64,000 nt of DNA from Euglena gracilis. Its lineage: Eukaryota; Euglenida; Euglenophyceae; Euglenales. Of the stretch, positions 1-22,197 are shown piece after piece. Every line of letters begins with the position of its first letter. The stretch's first letter is position 1. The DNA is taken from positions 50,641,302 through 50,705,301 of the forward strand of contig CP154956.1 of NCBI GenBank assembly GCA_039621445.1, in the 5' to 3' direction. Both the position numbers and the translations under genes were made by a program. The notes below the pieces were generated by a model that worked only from the letters and a program-made list of their open reading frames with translations, searched no databases and was not told where the DNA came from.

Positions 1-2236
1 AAATTTTTTTTGCGGCAGCTTTCATTTGCTATGTTGCAGGGTGAGCCGCAGGTGTTGCTTTATCGTACAGGGGGAAGAGAGGGTTGGGCATGGGGACCAT
101 TCCCCTCCATTGGGTAATGCCATTGCTGAACGTGACCTGGCGATCCCCGAGCCCGACAGTGGTGCGTCCTCCTGGCCACACCCTTCTGGCCCAGCCGGCC
201 GGCACTTCATTCAGGCAACCCCTGGCAAAGCCCCTTGGGGTTGTCCCATCGCATTTGCGGTCTGACAGGCTCCCCCTCCGGGCGTCGGGCTCCACCGTTC
301 CAGCGGTCAACGGGGCAGACGGGGGTAGGGAGGGGGGGCGCCGGGCCGCAACCCTTGCGGGCGACGCCGCTCTGAGTGCCGAGCGTCGGGCTCCGCGCTG
401 ATAGCACGGAGGCACCTCCTCCCCTCGGGGGCACCCCCCACGGCCCGGGAGGGGAGGGGGCGGGGAGTATCCAACGATACTGTGGAGGTGGCGGAAGCGC
501 GGCGGCAACGGTCCCGGCAAGGCCAGGGTTCGATATAAGGACATGTGGGGGGGGTGGTCCGGACCCCCCCTGCGGGCCAGGGGGGGGGGTGGGGGGACAC
601 CCCCCCCACCTAAACCATGTATGCCCTCCTTATATCAAACCTTGGGCAAGGCCCCGAGTCGCAACCCTGGGTCCGATTTCTTTCATGGGTCACATGGTGC
701 AGGGTCTCCGTCAGGGTTTTTTTTTTAAGACCGGGGGGAAGGGGGGGAGGGGGTCGGCACTCATACTCCCTCGAGGAAAACCGACAAGGGAGGAAGGGAC
801 TCCGAGGGCGAAGCACAAAGACAGTGTGAGTGACTTTTTCCGCCGGCGAACAAGGCATGGCCTCACAAGGGCAAAGTGCAGAGCCCGAGGTGTCCCATCC
901 ACTTTTGCCCGAAAATGGCCCAAAATGCTAAACATAGCACCCTTTTCAAAATTTTCGGCGCCTTTGGCACCAAAAAAAATATACCCACCAGCCCCTACCC
1001 CCCCCCCTGGGGGAGGAGTCCAAGGGACCCACCCCCCCTACCCCCCTGCCCCCCCACCAAGACTAAAAAAAAACCCTGGTATCCATCGAGAAAGATGAGA
1101 ATCATCAAACTACGGATTTGGTTTGGACTTTTGGAGGGGGTAGCTGGTAAGGGGAAACGCCACAACTTTGTCAGTCAGTCATTTCTTCTGATGAATCATC
1201 CCTTTTTGAGGTAAAAAAAAATTAAAACCGCTACTACAAAGTTCAGGCAAGGTTCATGCAAAAGCAAAAGAAAACAAACTCCGGAAACGGAAAGTTTGGA
1301 GGTGGGGCACAAACCAAGGATTCGGTCTGAAAATACTTGTGGGCCAATTTTCAACTTCGGCAGGACGACGCTGTCAACGAACGTGCCCACCCCTCCTTGC
1401 TGGCTCCAGGCTGGAGGAAGGACAACCTCAAACCCAACCTCAGCAGCAGCCAGCGGTCTCTGTAGAACAGGCCCGGGGCACGCCGCGCGGTCAGTCGCTG
1501 GCTGTCCGTGGTGGGTGGGCAGAGGGTGGGCAGAGGCCAGACGGTGTCCGGTTCAGGGCGCGGTTCAGGACGGTGGAAAACTTCGGCCAGAGAAGCTGCA
1601 GGCCCCACACCACAGGGATTCCTGGTTGAAACAACGGCCAACCGCGGTGGAAAAATCACAAGCAAAAATGCAAAAAAAAAAACCCACACGTACGTAAAAC
1701 ATGTAAACATAAAATAATAAATTAATAATAACAATGATAAATTCATAAAAAAATAATAAATTAATAATTGTACCCAGCAGTAAATCCCATCCACAGCTTC
1801 AAGTCCAGCGTCGGAAAATGAAAAAAGGCTGCTGGCTGGCTGGCTGGCTGCCTGGCCCCCCGGCCGGGTTGCGAGCCGGCCTGGGCGGGCACGCTGGGGT
1901 CCATCAGCCTCCGCCCAGCTGCTGCGAGTCGAGAAAGCCGCGGCGGGGTGGAGGGATGAATGAGGAGGAGGAGGCGGCCGCCCAGTTTGATGCGCCACAT
2001 CTGAAAGCCGCTGCGGCCCTCTCTGCTTCGGGGCCGGACCGCACCGGTAGGCCACTGTGGGCTGACTGGGGGGGAGACCCCCATGTGCCCCGGGGCCGGC
2101 CGACCAAGCCAGTGCTCCGTTGGAAGTGGCCAAATTTGGGCCCCGGTGCTGAAGGCGCTGGTGGGTGTCCGGTGGCAGCACCCACCCCAAACCTGACCGC
2201 CCCCGGGGGGGGTCAAAAATGCCCCCTACCCCCTGC
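1..2236. other. Homopolymer-rich spacer, no gene recognised
   Basis: Alternating GC-rich and AT-rich sequence with repeated runs of 7-10 G or C (for example around 545-610 and 1,000-1,060). Open frames here are short, overlap on both strands and show no domain I recognise. A GC-rich stretch at about 1,850-2,190 could hide an exon but shows no diagnostic motif. Confidence 0.5.
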
Positions 2237-2240
2237 CTGC

Positions 2241-2323
2241 CCAACCCTAACCCTAGCCCTTACCCTAACCCTAACCCTAACCCTAACCCTAACCCTAACC
2301 CAAAATCTAACCCTAACCCAAAC
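2241..2323. repeat. Short interstitial telomere-type block (CCCTAA)n
   Basis: About ten CCCTAA units with point variants, on the opposite strand orientation to the TTAGGG arrays at 15-19 kb. It is internal, not at a contig end, so it is interstitial in this window. Confidence 0.85.
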
Positions 2324-12904
<10,581 letters not shown>

Positions 12905-12993
12905 TGGTATTTTTCAAACAAATTTTTGAGGTAAAAACGCCCACAACTTAAAGAAAAAAAGGATTTTTGATCATTTTCTAACACCCCCTTTCT

Positions 12994-13158
12994 GGGCACA
13001 GCCCAGCTGTGCTGGGCTGCCCCAGATTAATTAATTATTTCCCCCCCCCCCCCCTCTCACCCGCCCCCGGCTTTTTGCTCCTTCTCACAGCCCCCTTCAG
13101 AAACAAACAATGGGGCACAGCCCAGCTGTGCTGGGCTGCCCCAGATTAATTAATTAAT
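12994..13158. repeat. Two direct copies of a GC hairpin plus poly-C
   Basis: Two near-identical copies (about 12,994-13,038 and 13,113-13,158) contain CAGCCCAGCTGTGCTGGGCTG-like inverted sequence with 9-bp arms and a 3-base loop. Each is followed by CCCCAGATTAATTAATTA and a run of C, the second after an intervening CAGCGA. Confidence 0.85.
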
Positions 13159-13159
13159 T

Positions 13160-14340
13160 TCAGCGACCCCCCCCCCCCCGCGGCACGGATTTGGTAGCCC
13201 GGCTGGGAGTTGCCAGTTGGGTGGCCCGTAGGGTTCCCTCCATTTTAAGCAACCCCCAGAAGGGCACAAAAAGAGGAGTACCTGGTTTGACACTGGGACC
13301 TCAATGACAGATCCCAGGCCATTGCATATTACTTGAACGAGGAACAATCCTCCACCAAAACACCATCCGAACACATGTCACTACGGAAACAAAGTGCAAA
13401 CTTTTTCTGCGGCAACGCTTGCAACTCTTTTGGGCCCGATTTGCTGTTGGTTCGATTTGGGTATAGCCCGGCTTCACCCGCGAGACAAGCAATTGCACTG
13501 GGGGGGGGGGGGCAGCAAAGCCTGCCCATCATCTGTTGCCGTTCTCCCTTTACGTTGGGTGGCGCGCAGACATGGGTCAGCATCGTTGGGGTGGTCGGCT
13601 CCAGGCAAGGACAGTTATGCCCGGTTTTTGGTCTCCGGTGAGGTCCAGTGGGGTCCGGTGGGGTCCGGTGGCTGTCCTTGCCTGGTCGGCTCGTCCGCCA
13701 TGACCGTGTCCCCCTGTGGGTCTGGGCCAGGGCATCCCCGGGTTGCCGGTCAGCCGGGCCGGCCGCCGTGGCGGGTGGGGGGGGGGGGGGGGGGGGGTGC
13801 CCTGCTCACACTTGGCGGCGGCCACGCGGAGCTTCCGCTGCGGGAAAGCCAACTGGGCCATTGCGAGGGTGCACACACTCTGCCGGGACAGGGACGGAGG
13901 AAAAGATACGCGTTGTGCGTGGGATCGGGGGAGAACCAAGTTTCGGCTGTGTCGCTTCGGGCAGGGCCACACGGGTTGGGGGTTGCCTTCCGGGACCCAT
14001 CGGCTGGCGTCCTTCCCTCCTACATGGGTGGCAGGGGCACCCAAGCGAGCACATCCGGAGGCGTGGGCCGTGTGGGGGGATTTCCCGGACAAATAACTGT
14101 GCCGAATCCCCACTGGCAGCCCCGCTGGTGCCACTTGATCCTGCCCTTCAGAGGTCGGGAGGGGTCGCTGGGAAGCGCCAGGGGAGGGGAGGCGGGCCCA
14201 GGGAGACGGCTTCCAGGAGGCAAAGCAAGAAAAACATGACAAGTCGAAGGGGGAAAATGGAACACTTTTGGAGGAAAGAACCGGGAGGGAGAATTGGACT
14301 CTCGGGGGCAAATGGGAGAGGTCGCACAGGGTAAAGTGGA
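13160..14340. other. GC-rich stretch, coding status unclear
   Basis: GC-rich DNA with a run of about 20 G at 13,777-13,797. Open frames exist on both strands (plus 13,394-14,239; minus 14,311-13,577) and shadow one another. None contains a motif I can name. It could hold exons of an unrecognised gene; I call none. Confidence 0.3.
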
Positions 14341-14739
14341 GGTCACTGAGCTCTTATCTCTTTAGAGTAAGAGCGAAGCTTACCACCAGGGAAAAAGGGG
14401 GGGTTAGAACCCCCCCCCCCTGGGTACCGTGAAAACCGCGGATTATCACCAAGACCAAGGACCGGTTCCCGGAAAGCCCGAGTTATTCACCCGCGAAGGG
14501 GTCCAAACTGGGTAGGATTGCACCCCCCCTTCTCTTCCGACTCTGCCATTTCGACGGGGTCCAAAAATGAGTCAAAAATCGATTTTTCGAAAATATCTCG
14601 AGAAAATGTACATTATTTCCGGAAATGTCGGTCTGACGAAATGTACCCCCGGAGACCCTCTATCGCCCCCCGTTCGCCGTTTAGGTCGCCGACACGCCTG
14701 GCCTGTTTTCCGGGGGTGGGATGTCACGGAAGGTAGGTT

Positions 14740-15010
14740 CGTGGGAGGTGGGTGCCACGGCCGGCCGCGGCCGACCATCAACCTACCAAAACGGGATTTA
14801 GGTAGGGCCGCGGCCGACCGCGGCCCTACCACAGCCAAAATTGGCTGTCAAATTTTTGAATTGGTAGGGCCGCGGCCGGCCGCGTCTCTACCAATTCAAA
14901 ATTTTGACAACCAAATTTGGCTGTGGTGGGGCCACGGCCTACCAAAATGCATTTTCTGGTTGGGTCGCCATCTGCCACGGTCGGCCGCGGCCGACCGCGA
15001 CCCCACCTCC
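14740..15010. repeat. Large imperfect inverted repeat with GGCCGCGGCC caps
   Basis: The segment around 14,822-14,876 (CCACAGCC, AAATTGGCTGTC, TTGAATTGGTAG) reappears as its reverse complement at about 14,885-14,938, centred near 14,880. GGCCGCGGCC-type palindromes lie at the arm ends and centre. This looks like a MITE-like foldback sequence; no coding potential. Confidence 0.75.
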
Positions 15011-15164
15011 CATGACCGTCCGAGCACTGTCTTGTGAGCCAATGATCAAACCTCCGTTCTCTCCGCCCTTTGTTATTCTGAGACCCACAATGATACGCTC
15101 TCCGTGGCAGTTGGTGATTGGCTCCACATAATACCAAAACCATGGCGTACTTGTAAATAACAGA

Positions 15165-15235
15165 AAATTGAAAGTAGGGTTCGGGTTCGGGTTAGGGTTA
15201 GGGTTAGGGTTACAATTAGGGATAGGGTTGGGGTC
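15165..15235 (+). repeat. Short TTAGGG-like block
   Basis: A few TTAGGG and TTCGGG units lie directly upstream of the second copy of the direct duplication. Confidence 0.8.
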
Positions 15236-15734
15236 GCTGAGCTCTTATCTCTTTAGAGTAAGAGCGAAGCTTACCACCAGGGAAAAGGGGGGGTCCAACC
15301 CCCCCTCCCCCCGCCCCCCCCCCCTGGGTAGACTGCAAAAACCGCGGATTATCACCATGATCCTGGCCCGGTTCCCGGAATTTTTTTTCTTCAGTCGCGA
15401 GCGACTGGATGTCTAGTTTCCGAATCACCTGGGTTTGACCCCCAACTCCCCGCCAGGCCCGAGTTATTCACGCGCCAAGGGGTCCAAACTGGGTAGGATC
15501 GGCCCGCCCCCCCTGGATAACCCCCCCCCTTTGGACTCTGCCATTTCGGCCAAAAAATGTCAATTTCCAAAATATCTCCAAAATGAAGCAAAATCAAAGG
15601 AAATGTCCGGAGACCTAATTTGAAGCCCTTGGAAAGCCCCATCTACCGGCATTTTGATTTCCCCGCAACTGTTCGCATAGCCCGAGATACGGCCGTTTTC
15701 CGGCCAATTTGGGCCATTTTGTACACCTTTTCCA

Positions 15735-16860
15735 CTGGTGGACTTAGCCGTTTTCGGCCAAAAAAAGTCGAAAAATATCGAAATTTTTTTTTGCCCAAAA
15801 GCATGCTTTTTGGCCTCCCAGACCCGGAAAAAAGTATTTTCGAGCCGAAAATGGGCCCGGCCCATCATGGCCATCATGACCCATGATAGCCATGATGCCC
15901 ATCATGACCCATGATGCCCATCATGGCCCATGATGCGCATCATGACCCATGATGGCCATCAAGACCCATGATGCGCGTCACCCATGATGCCCATCATGAC
16001 GCATGATGGCCATCATGACCCATGATGCCCATCAAGACCCATGATGAGCATCATGACCCATGATGCCATCATGACCCATGATGCCCATCATGACCCATGA
16101 TGAGCATCATGACCCATGATGCCCATCCTGACCCATGATGCGCATCATGACCCCATGATGCCCATCCTGACCCATGATGCCAATCATGACCCATATGACC
16201 CATGATGTCCATCCATCCACCCATGGTGCCCATCCTGACCCATGATGGCCATCATGACCATGATGCCCATCATGACCCATGATGCCCATCATGACCCATG
16301 ATGTGCATCACGACCCTTTATGGCCATCATGACGCATGATGGCCATCATGACCCATGACCCATGATGCGCATCATGACCCGTAATGCGCATCATGACTCA
16401 TGATGTCCATCCTGACCCATGTTGCCCATCCTGACCCACGTTGGCCATCATGACCCATGATGGCCATCATGACCCATGATGCGCATCATGACCCATGATG
16501 CGCATCATGACCCGTAATGCGCATCATGACCCAAGATGGCCATCCTGACCCATGATGCCAATCATGACCCATGATTGGCATCACAAAAAAATCAAAAAAA
16601 TCGAATTTTTTTTGGCCCAAAGCGCTGTTTTTTTTTGGCCTCCCGGACCCAGAAAAACTGTTTTTGGGCCGAAAATGAGCGTTTTTCGACCCGCCAGCGC
16701 CCCGTTTTGGGCCGCCAACCCACTCACTGTCGGTCATTTTCGGGTAAAAAAAAACACGAAAAAAAATCGATTTTTTTTTGGCTCAAAGCGCTGTTTTTTT
16801 TGGCTCCCCAGACCCGGAAAAGGTGTATTTTTAGCCAAAAATGAGTGTTTATCCACCCCC
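15735..16860 (+). repeat. Three copies of a ~100-bp unit flanking the CATGATG field
   Basis: A unit with TTTTTTTTGGC(C/T)CAAA, GC(A/G)CTGTTTTTT-type sequence, GGCCTCCC(A/G)GACCC(G/A)GAAAA and GCC(G/A)AAAATG recurs at about 15,770-15,865, 16,600-16,700 and 16,770-16,860. The first copy lies left of the tandem field and the other two right of it. Confidence 0.7.
15868..16590 (+). repeat. CATGACCCATGATG tandem field
   Basis: More than 40 short units built from CATGACCCATGATG followed by CCCAT, GCGCAT or GGCCAT. Each contains near-palindromic ATCATGA/TCATGAT. Units vary in length and order, so this is a degenerate minisatellite. Open frames across it (for example minus 16,292-16,107) are repeat translations, not genes. 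Confidence 0.95.
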
Positions 16861-16992
16861 CGGCGCCCTGCTTCGGGCACAAAGCCTTTGCATTTCAGTC
16901 AACAGAGCTCCATGGAGTGGGCCGGTTTATATGGGGGTGTCAATGAAGGGGTGGGTGAGCGTTTATTAACAGCTCAGCACTATTCAAAACCT

Positions 16993-18972
16993 GGTTAGGG
17001 TTAAGGTTAGGGTTGGGGTTACTGTTAGGGTTAGGGATAGGATTAGGGTTAGGGTTACAGTTAGGGATAAGGTTAGGGTTAGGGTTAGGGTTAGGGTTAA
17101 GAATGGGTTAGAGTTAGGGTTTGGGTTACTGTTAGGGATAGGGTTAGGGTTAGGGTTAGGGTTAGGGTTACAATTAGGGATAGGGTTAGGGTTAGGGCTA
17201 CAATTAGGGATAAAATTAGGGTTCGGGTTAGGGTTAGGGATAGGGTTGGTTAGGGTTACAGTTAGGGATAAAATTTGGGATAGGGTTAGGGATAGGGTTA
17301 GGGTTAGGGTTAGGGTTAGGGTTAAGGATAGGGTTAGGGATAGGGTTAGGGATAGTGTTAGGGTTAGGGTTAGGGTTAGTGTTAGGGTTAGGGTTACTGT
17401 TAGGGATAGGGTTAGGGATAGGGTTAGATTTAGGGGTAGGGTTAGGGTTACTGTTAGGGATAGGCGATAGGGTTAGGGTTGGGGTTGGGGTTGGGGTAGG
17501 AATTAGGGTTTGGATTAGAGTTAGAGTTAGGGTTAGGTTTAGGGATAGGTTTAGGGTAAGGGTTAAGGTTAGGGTTAGGGTCAGGGATAGGGTTAGGGTT
17601 AAGATTAGGGTTAGGGTTAGGGTTAGGGTTACAATTAGTGATAGGGTTGGGGGTTAGGGTTACAATTAGGGTTAGGGTTGGGGTTAGGGTTACGGATAGG
17701 GTTAGTGTAAGGGTTAGGGTTAAGGTTAGGGTTAGGGATAGGATTAGGGTTAGGGTTAGGGTTAGGGTTACAATTAGGGATAGGGTTGGGGTTAGGGTCA
17801 GGGTTGGGGTTAGGGTTAGGGTTTGGGTTACTGTTAGGGATAGGGTTAGGGATAGTGTTAGGGTTAGGGTTAGGGTTACTGTTAGGGATAGGCGATAGGG
17901 TTAGGGTTAGGGTTGGGGTTAGGGTTAGGGTTTGGATTAGGGTTAGAGTTAGGGTTAGGGTTAGAATTAGGGTAAGGGTTAGGGTTAGGGTTAGGGTTAG
18001 GGATAGGGGTAGGGTTAGGGTTACTGTTAGGGATAAGCGATAGGGTTAGGGTTAGGGTTGGGGTTGGGGTTAGGGTTTGTATTAGGGTTAGAGTTAGGGT
18101 TAGGGTTAGAATTAGGGTAAGGGTTAGGGTTAGGGTTAGGGATAGGGATAGGGTTAGGGATAGTATTACGGTTAGGGTTAGGGTTAGGGTTAGGGATAGG
18201 GTTAGGGTTAGGGTTGGGGTTGGGGTTAGGGATAATGTTAGGGTTAGGGTTAGGGTTAGTGTTAGGGTTAGGGTTACTGTTAGGAATAGGGTTAGGGATA
18301 GGGTTAGATTTAGGGGTAGGGTTAGGGTTACTGTTAGGGATAGGCGATAGGGTTAGGGTTAAAGTTGGGGTTGGGGTTAGGGTTTTGGTTAGGGTTAGAG
18401 TTAGGGTTAGGGTTAGAATTAGGGCAAAGGTTAGGGTTAGGGTTAGGGTTAGGGGTAGGGTTAGGGTTACTGTTAGGGATAAGCGATAGGGTTAGGGTTA
18501 GGGTTGGGGTTGGGGTTAGGGTTTGGATTAGGGTTAGAGTTAGGGTTAGGGTTAGAATTAGGGTAAGGGTTAGGGTTAGGGTTAGGGTTAGGGATAGGGT
18601 TAGGGATAGTATTAGGGTTAGGGTTAGGGTTAGGGTTAAGGATAGGGTTAGGGATAGGGTTAGGGATAGTGTTAGGGTTAGGGTTAGGGTTAGTGTTAGG
18701 GTTAGGGTTACTGTTAGGAGTAGGGTTAGGGATAGGGTTAGATTTAGGGGTAGGGTTAGGGTTACTGTTAGGGATAGGCGATAGGGTTAGGGTTAAAGTT
18801 GGGGTTGGGGTAGGGGTTAGGGTTTGAATTAGGGTTAGAGTTAGGGTTAGAGTTAGGGATAGGTTTAGGGTAAGGGTTAGGGTTAGGGTTAGGGTCAGGG
18901 ATAGGGTTAGGGTTAAGATTAGGGTTACAGTTAGGGTTAGGGTTACTGTCAGGGATAGGGTTTGGGTTACGT
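16993..18972 (+). repeat. Degenerate interstitial telomeric array (TTAGGG)n, about 2 kb
   Basis: Nearly 2 kb of TTAGGG with frequent variants (ATAGGG, TTACTG, TTACAATTAGGGA, TTGGGG). Higher-order repetition is visible: blocks ending in GGGATAGGCGATAGGG or GGGATAAGCGATAGGG recur at about 17,455, 17,880, 18,030, 18,340, 18,475 and 18,770. The array has diversified and re-duplicated internally. Open frames of Val-Arg or Gly-Leu repeats here are artefacts. Confidence 0.95.
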
Positions 18973-19027
18973 TCTGTCCTGTTTGGTTGGCCTGAAACTT
19001 TGTCCGGCATAGCACCAGAGTGAACAA

Positions 19028-20677
19028 GAGGCGTTTTTCCGCTTCCTATCGGATAAGCCATCTATTAACCTTAATATCCCTTGTGAAATACATAACTGTT
19101 TAACGGTAGCATGCACCATAAAAAAGCAACAGTCACATTGTTATGGTCCAAATACTGATTTGGGTAAAAGCGAGTGGTGGGCTACAAGCACCATTGCTCC
19201 ACAACATGATGTGTACGTTCAAATATATACCATACATGACATCTGCAGAGTTCATCGAGTCCATGAGAAATCCTCCGCCGAAAGTGAACCTCGTGGAGTT
19301 CTTAGATCCGCTTATTTCCGACCTTCATCTTCGTTTTACAACCGGAAAAAATCTGAATGAAGCGGAAAACCGCTTCACCTACGACTTGAATCGCGATTGT
19401 GTTTGTTCATACCGAGTACCGTGACCACAACATACTCAATTCCCCAAATCCCATGCATTCAGGTAGGCATTAGACATGTACTCAACGGGCCCAGAGTGGT
19501 CATGGCTCGCCGGACGCTGTGTCCGCGGTTCCACACCACCGAGGGTCTACTTTTTGCTTTCAGATCCTTTTAAATCTGAAGCCACATATGAGGGTAACGA
19601 CTGTGATCACGCAGGCAGTCGGGATCGTCAGGCCGGATGCTGGCCAGTGTCATAACAGATGGTAACTTTCTGGTGCTCCTGCTATATGTACATACCGAGA
19701 TCAAGATACTGGGTAGTGCCGGTGTTCACCTGGTTAATCCGCAGGGTAGGGTAGTGACTGTGATCTCCGCAGGCGGTCAAGCAATTCCGAGTGGTGACAG
19801 TGATCACGTGCACGGTCGTAACAATACAGACCTTTAACGCTTCTGTCCTCGACTGAAGTACTCAGTTATAAGGAGGCGACGGGGAAACCCTGCGAAAAAA
19901 AATAGAACAACTAAGAAGCGGTTTTCCGCTTCTTTAAACTGGAGGTCCCCAGTGATCTCATTTTGAATTTAATCCTTGTTCTTTTTTGCACGACTTGCAT
20001 TTCATCTATACTATTTGTAATTTCTGCTGTGGACTATATACGTTTGATGATAACAAACATTCACTTCTCAATTCGTCTGGTTCATTGTACCCTTTGGAAT
20101 GAGGAACATTATTATTTATGAAAAGAATGCTGATTGGCTGGACATCATACACTTGCATCCTATTTTGCACTATAATTTTTATGCTTTCTATCAAAGCGGT
20201 TTTCCGCTTCCTTTTTTTATATAAAAAAATGACATGCATGTTCTGTTTGTATTTAATCGTATACAATTCTTTGTGTTTAGTTTCCGGTGATCTATGCCTG
20301 ATTTTGAAGCAGAATGTCATTTCTACCGCTTCCTCCTTTTTTGTTTTTTTCCCCCCCTTTGCAGGGGTTTCGACTTGGTTCTTCGCCAGCGTCAGCAGAA
20401 ACCAGGTGTGAATCTGCACGTTCCTCCTGTTTTTGTAATATTTGTATCGATTTCGTTCATTTGCATATAATTTGAAAATAAAATGCCGTTTCGGGTCTGT
20501 CTTGCTCTTTATAGGACTCCATTACTGCAAGCCAAACGTCCATCAGAATTGGCCGAAATCGGGACCTCTTCCAGAAACCTCAAAAAAAAAAAACAGCCCT
20601 TTTTTGGAAGCGGTTTTCCGCTTCCGCTTCCGTTTACAAAGCTTCAGAATTTTTGGGCAATTTATGCCGCCTAAGTC
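19028..20677 (+). mobile_element. Internally deleted copy of element A
   Basis: Two blocks align to element A in the same order and orientation. Positions 19,085-19,830 match 52,765-53,590 (shared phrases include GAGTTCATCGAGTCC, CGACT(T/G)GAATCGCGAT, GTCATACCGAGT). Positions 20,280-20,677 match 62,200-62,604 (TACTGCAAGCCAAACG near the right end). All element A coding sequence (about 54.0-61.3 kb) is absent. Six copies of the element A palindrome are present at 19,028, 19,359, 19,915, 20,193, 20,306 (27-nt form) and 20,607. The right terminal repeat is recognisable; no left one is seen, because the copy begins in the telomere-like array. It looks like a non-autonomous, left-truncated derivative. 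Confidence 0.85.
20654..20677 (+). repeat. Right terminal repeat of the deleted element A copy
   Basis: TGGGCAATTTATGCCGCCTA followed by AGTC matches the right terminal repeat of element A at 62,581-62,604 with three mismatches. Confidence 0.8.
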
Positions 20678-22197
20678 AAGTCCCCCCCGGATGGCCCCGA
20701 GGCGGCTTGGGAGCCCCTCGGAGCGGTTGGCCAAACCCACCCTCCTCCATAATGTGGTAAGCAACGTGAAGATTTGGGGGGATGCAGCCTGCGTTGGCGG
20801 CACGCCTTCACTCCATGGCAGGGTGCCCCCAGGGGACCACTGTTGCTGGCACATATGGCACGAAACGGTGAGGGTAGGGGGGGGGTCGGGTGGAAGGGTA
20901 GTTAGGATGAAGATTCCTCCAAATCTCAACACTCCTTTTGAAATATTCTTTCAATTTTTGCATCGTGCTTTATCGGCCATTTAAAATTGCTTTAGGTGCA
21001 ATTCCTTTGTATAGGTCGAAGGGTTAGGGTTTGGGTTTGTATAGGGTTAGGAAGGAGATCTGGCGGGGTTACAGGGCTGGGGAGGGGTAGGGGTCCCGGG
21101 TTCGTGCCAGTTTTCTAACACATGTCTACCAATCAAACTTGATGTATTTGGTCAATAGAGTATTATACTAAATGAGCGACTCTGTTCTATCGGCGAATTC
21201 GTTCTCCTTCAGGTGAAAAGAACGACCAAACCAACACAAAAAAATGTCTCAAGTTTAAAAAGGGGGGTTCCAGACGTGTCAGGACGGGTTGCGAATATCG
21301 GCAATAAGAAATCACCCACATCTCTGCTAATTCACGATGGTTTCAGCCGTTTAGAGAACCTCAACGATCCACCAATCCAGGTTCTGTTGGCCCTGTCACG
21401 CACCACGGGGTAAAAATGTGCACAACGAAGTCAACACGAACGGGCGGCTGTCGATCATATGTAAGGGAGGAGCGATTGGGGCCAGCGGGCAGGGCACAGA
21501 GCCCTGGGCATGCGAAAGCGCGGCTCCTCCGTGGTGCGAGGAGCGGGTGGCAGGGCTGCCCCCCCCGCCCTGGTTGCGAAGACAATCCCTCACGGTGACG
21601 CCGGGGCCGCCGTCGGAGCATCTCTCCGCAGCGGAGGGGGGCGTCGGCCGCAGGGAGGCCAACCCAGCGGGGAAAAAAACATACCCGGCTGATGGGATTA
21701 GGTGGGATGTGTGGTCCGCGATGGGTGAGACATTGCGCCACCACGAGCGGTTGGGCACGGACGTGAAATGAATCATTCTCGAGCATGGTCCTGCCTCCAG
21801 TTCTGACAAACACACACCTCAATCTCTTTTGGAAAAATGGATTTGTGGCTTAAAAAAAACTTGAGTTAAAAAAAGCGGGCAGCCGACCCCCCCTCCCCCC
21901 CAACGGTTCCATTGGATGGCGGAGGGAAATCTATTTCCTGAAACCCGGCGTCGCCTTCCCAAGCTGAGCACTTGCGAACCCTCGCAGCGGTTCACCTGAG
22001 CCCCCCAAAAAGCAATCGAGGCATTTCCATTGCCCTGTTCCCCAAACAAATGACAAATCAAAACACATTTCTCTGTCTGGCAGCCTGAGGCCGGCCGGGG
22101 AAGCCAGAGGAGGGGCCGGTATCGGTACAAGCAGCGGTGACCTCGGAAACAAGGGTATTCGGTAGGGGGGGGGATTGAGTGCCGCGGTGCGTCGGGC
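20678..22197. other. Spacer with GC-rich patches, no gene recognised
   Basis: GC-rich patches at about 20,690-20,880 and 21,400-21,770 have open frames on both strands and donor-like GTAAGC or GTGAGG sequences, but no nameable motif. A TTAGGG-like fragment lies near 21,020. These patches may be exons of an unknown gene. Confidence 0.4.

Larger units (their letters stand above)
14341..15520 (+). repeat. Direct duplication of a ~180-280 bp segment
   Basis: The block beginning CTGAGCTCTTATCTCTTTAG at 14,345 recurs at 15,236. Both copies then share AGAGTAAGAGCGAAGCTTAC, a G/C homopolymer pair, CCGCGGATTATCACCA, CCCGAGTTATTCAC and GGGGTCCAAACTGGGTAGGA. Conservation across both copies suggests a dispersed repeat rather than a gene. 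The intervening homopolymers differ in length between copies. Confidence 0.8.

Noticed and set aside
13394-14311. Gene of about 280 codons
   Set aside because: Overlapping frames on both strands, poly-G run inside, and no recognisable domain.
14349-15300. U1 snRNA-like phrases (GAAGCTTACC, ATCACCATGATC)
   Set aside because: The 5' splice-site recognition sequence and stem-loops of U1 are not present in order; both copies look like a dispersed repeat.
15868-16590. CRISPR-like array
   Set aside because: Units are degenerate, without unique spacers, in a eukaryotic context; it is a minisatellite.
16107-19027. Long open frames in the CATGATG and TTAGGG arrays
   Set aside because: Translations are simple peptide repeats (Val-Arg, Gly-Leu, Asn-Pro) of tandem DNA; no gene evidence.
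19143-19424. A 93-aa open frame in the deleted element copy
   Set aside because: The matching region of element A has stops in that frame, so the conservation is at DNA level rather than coding.
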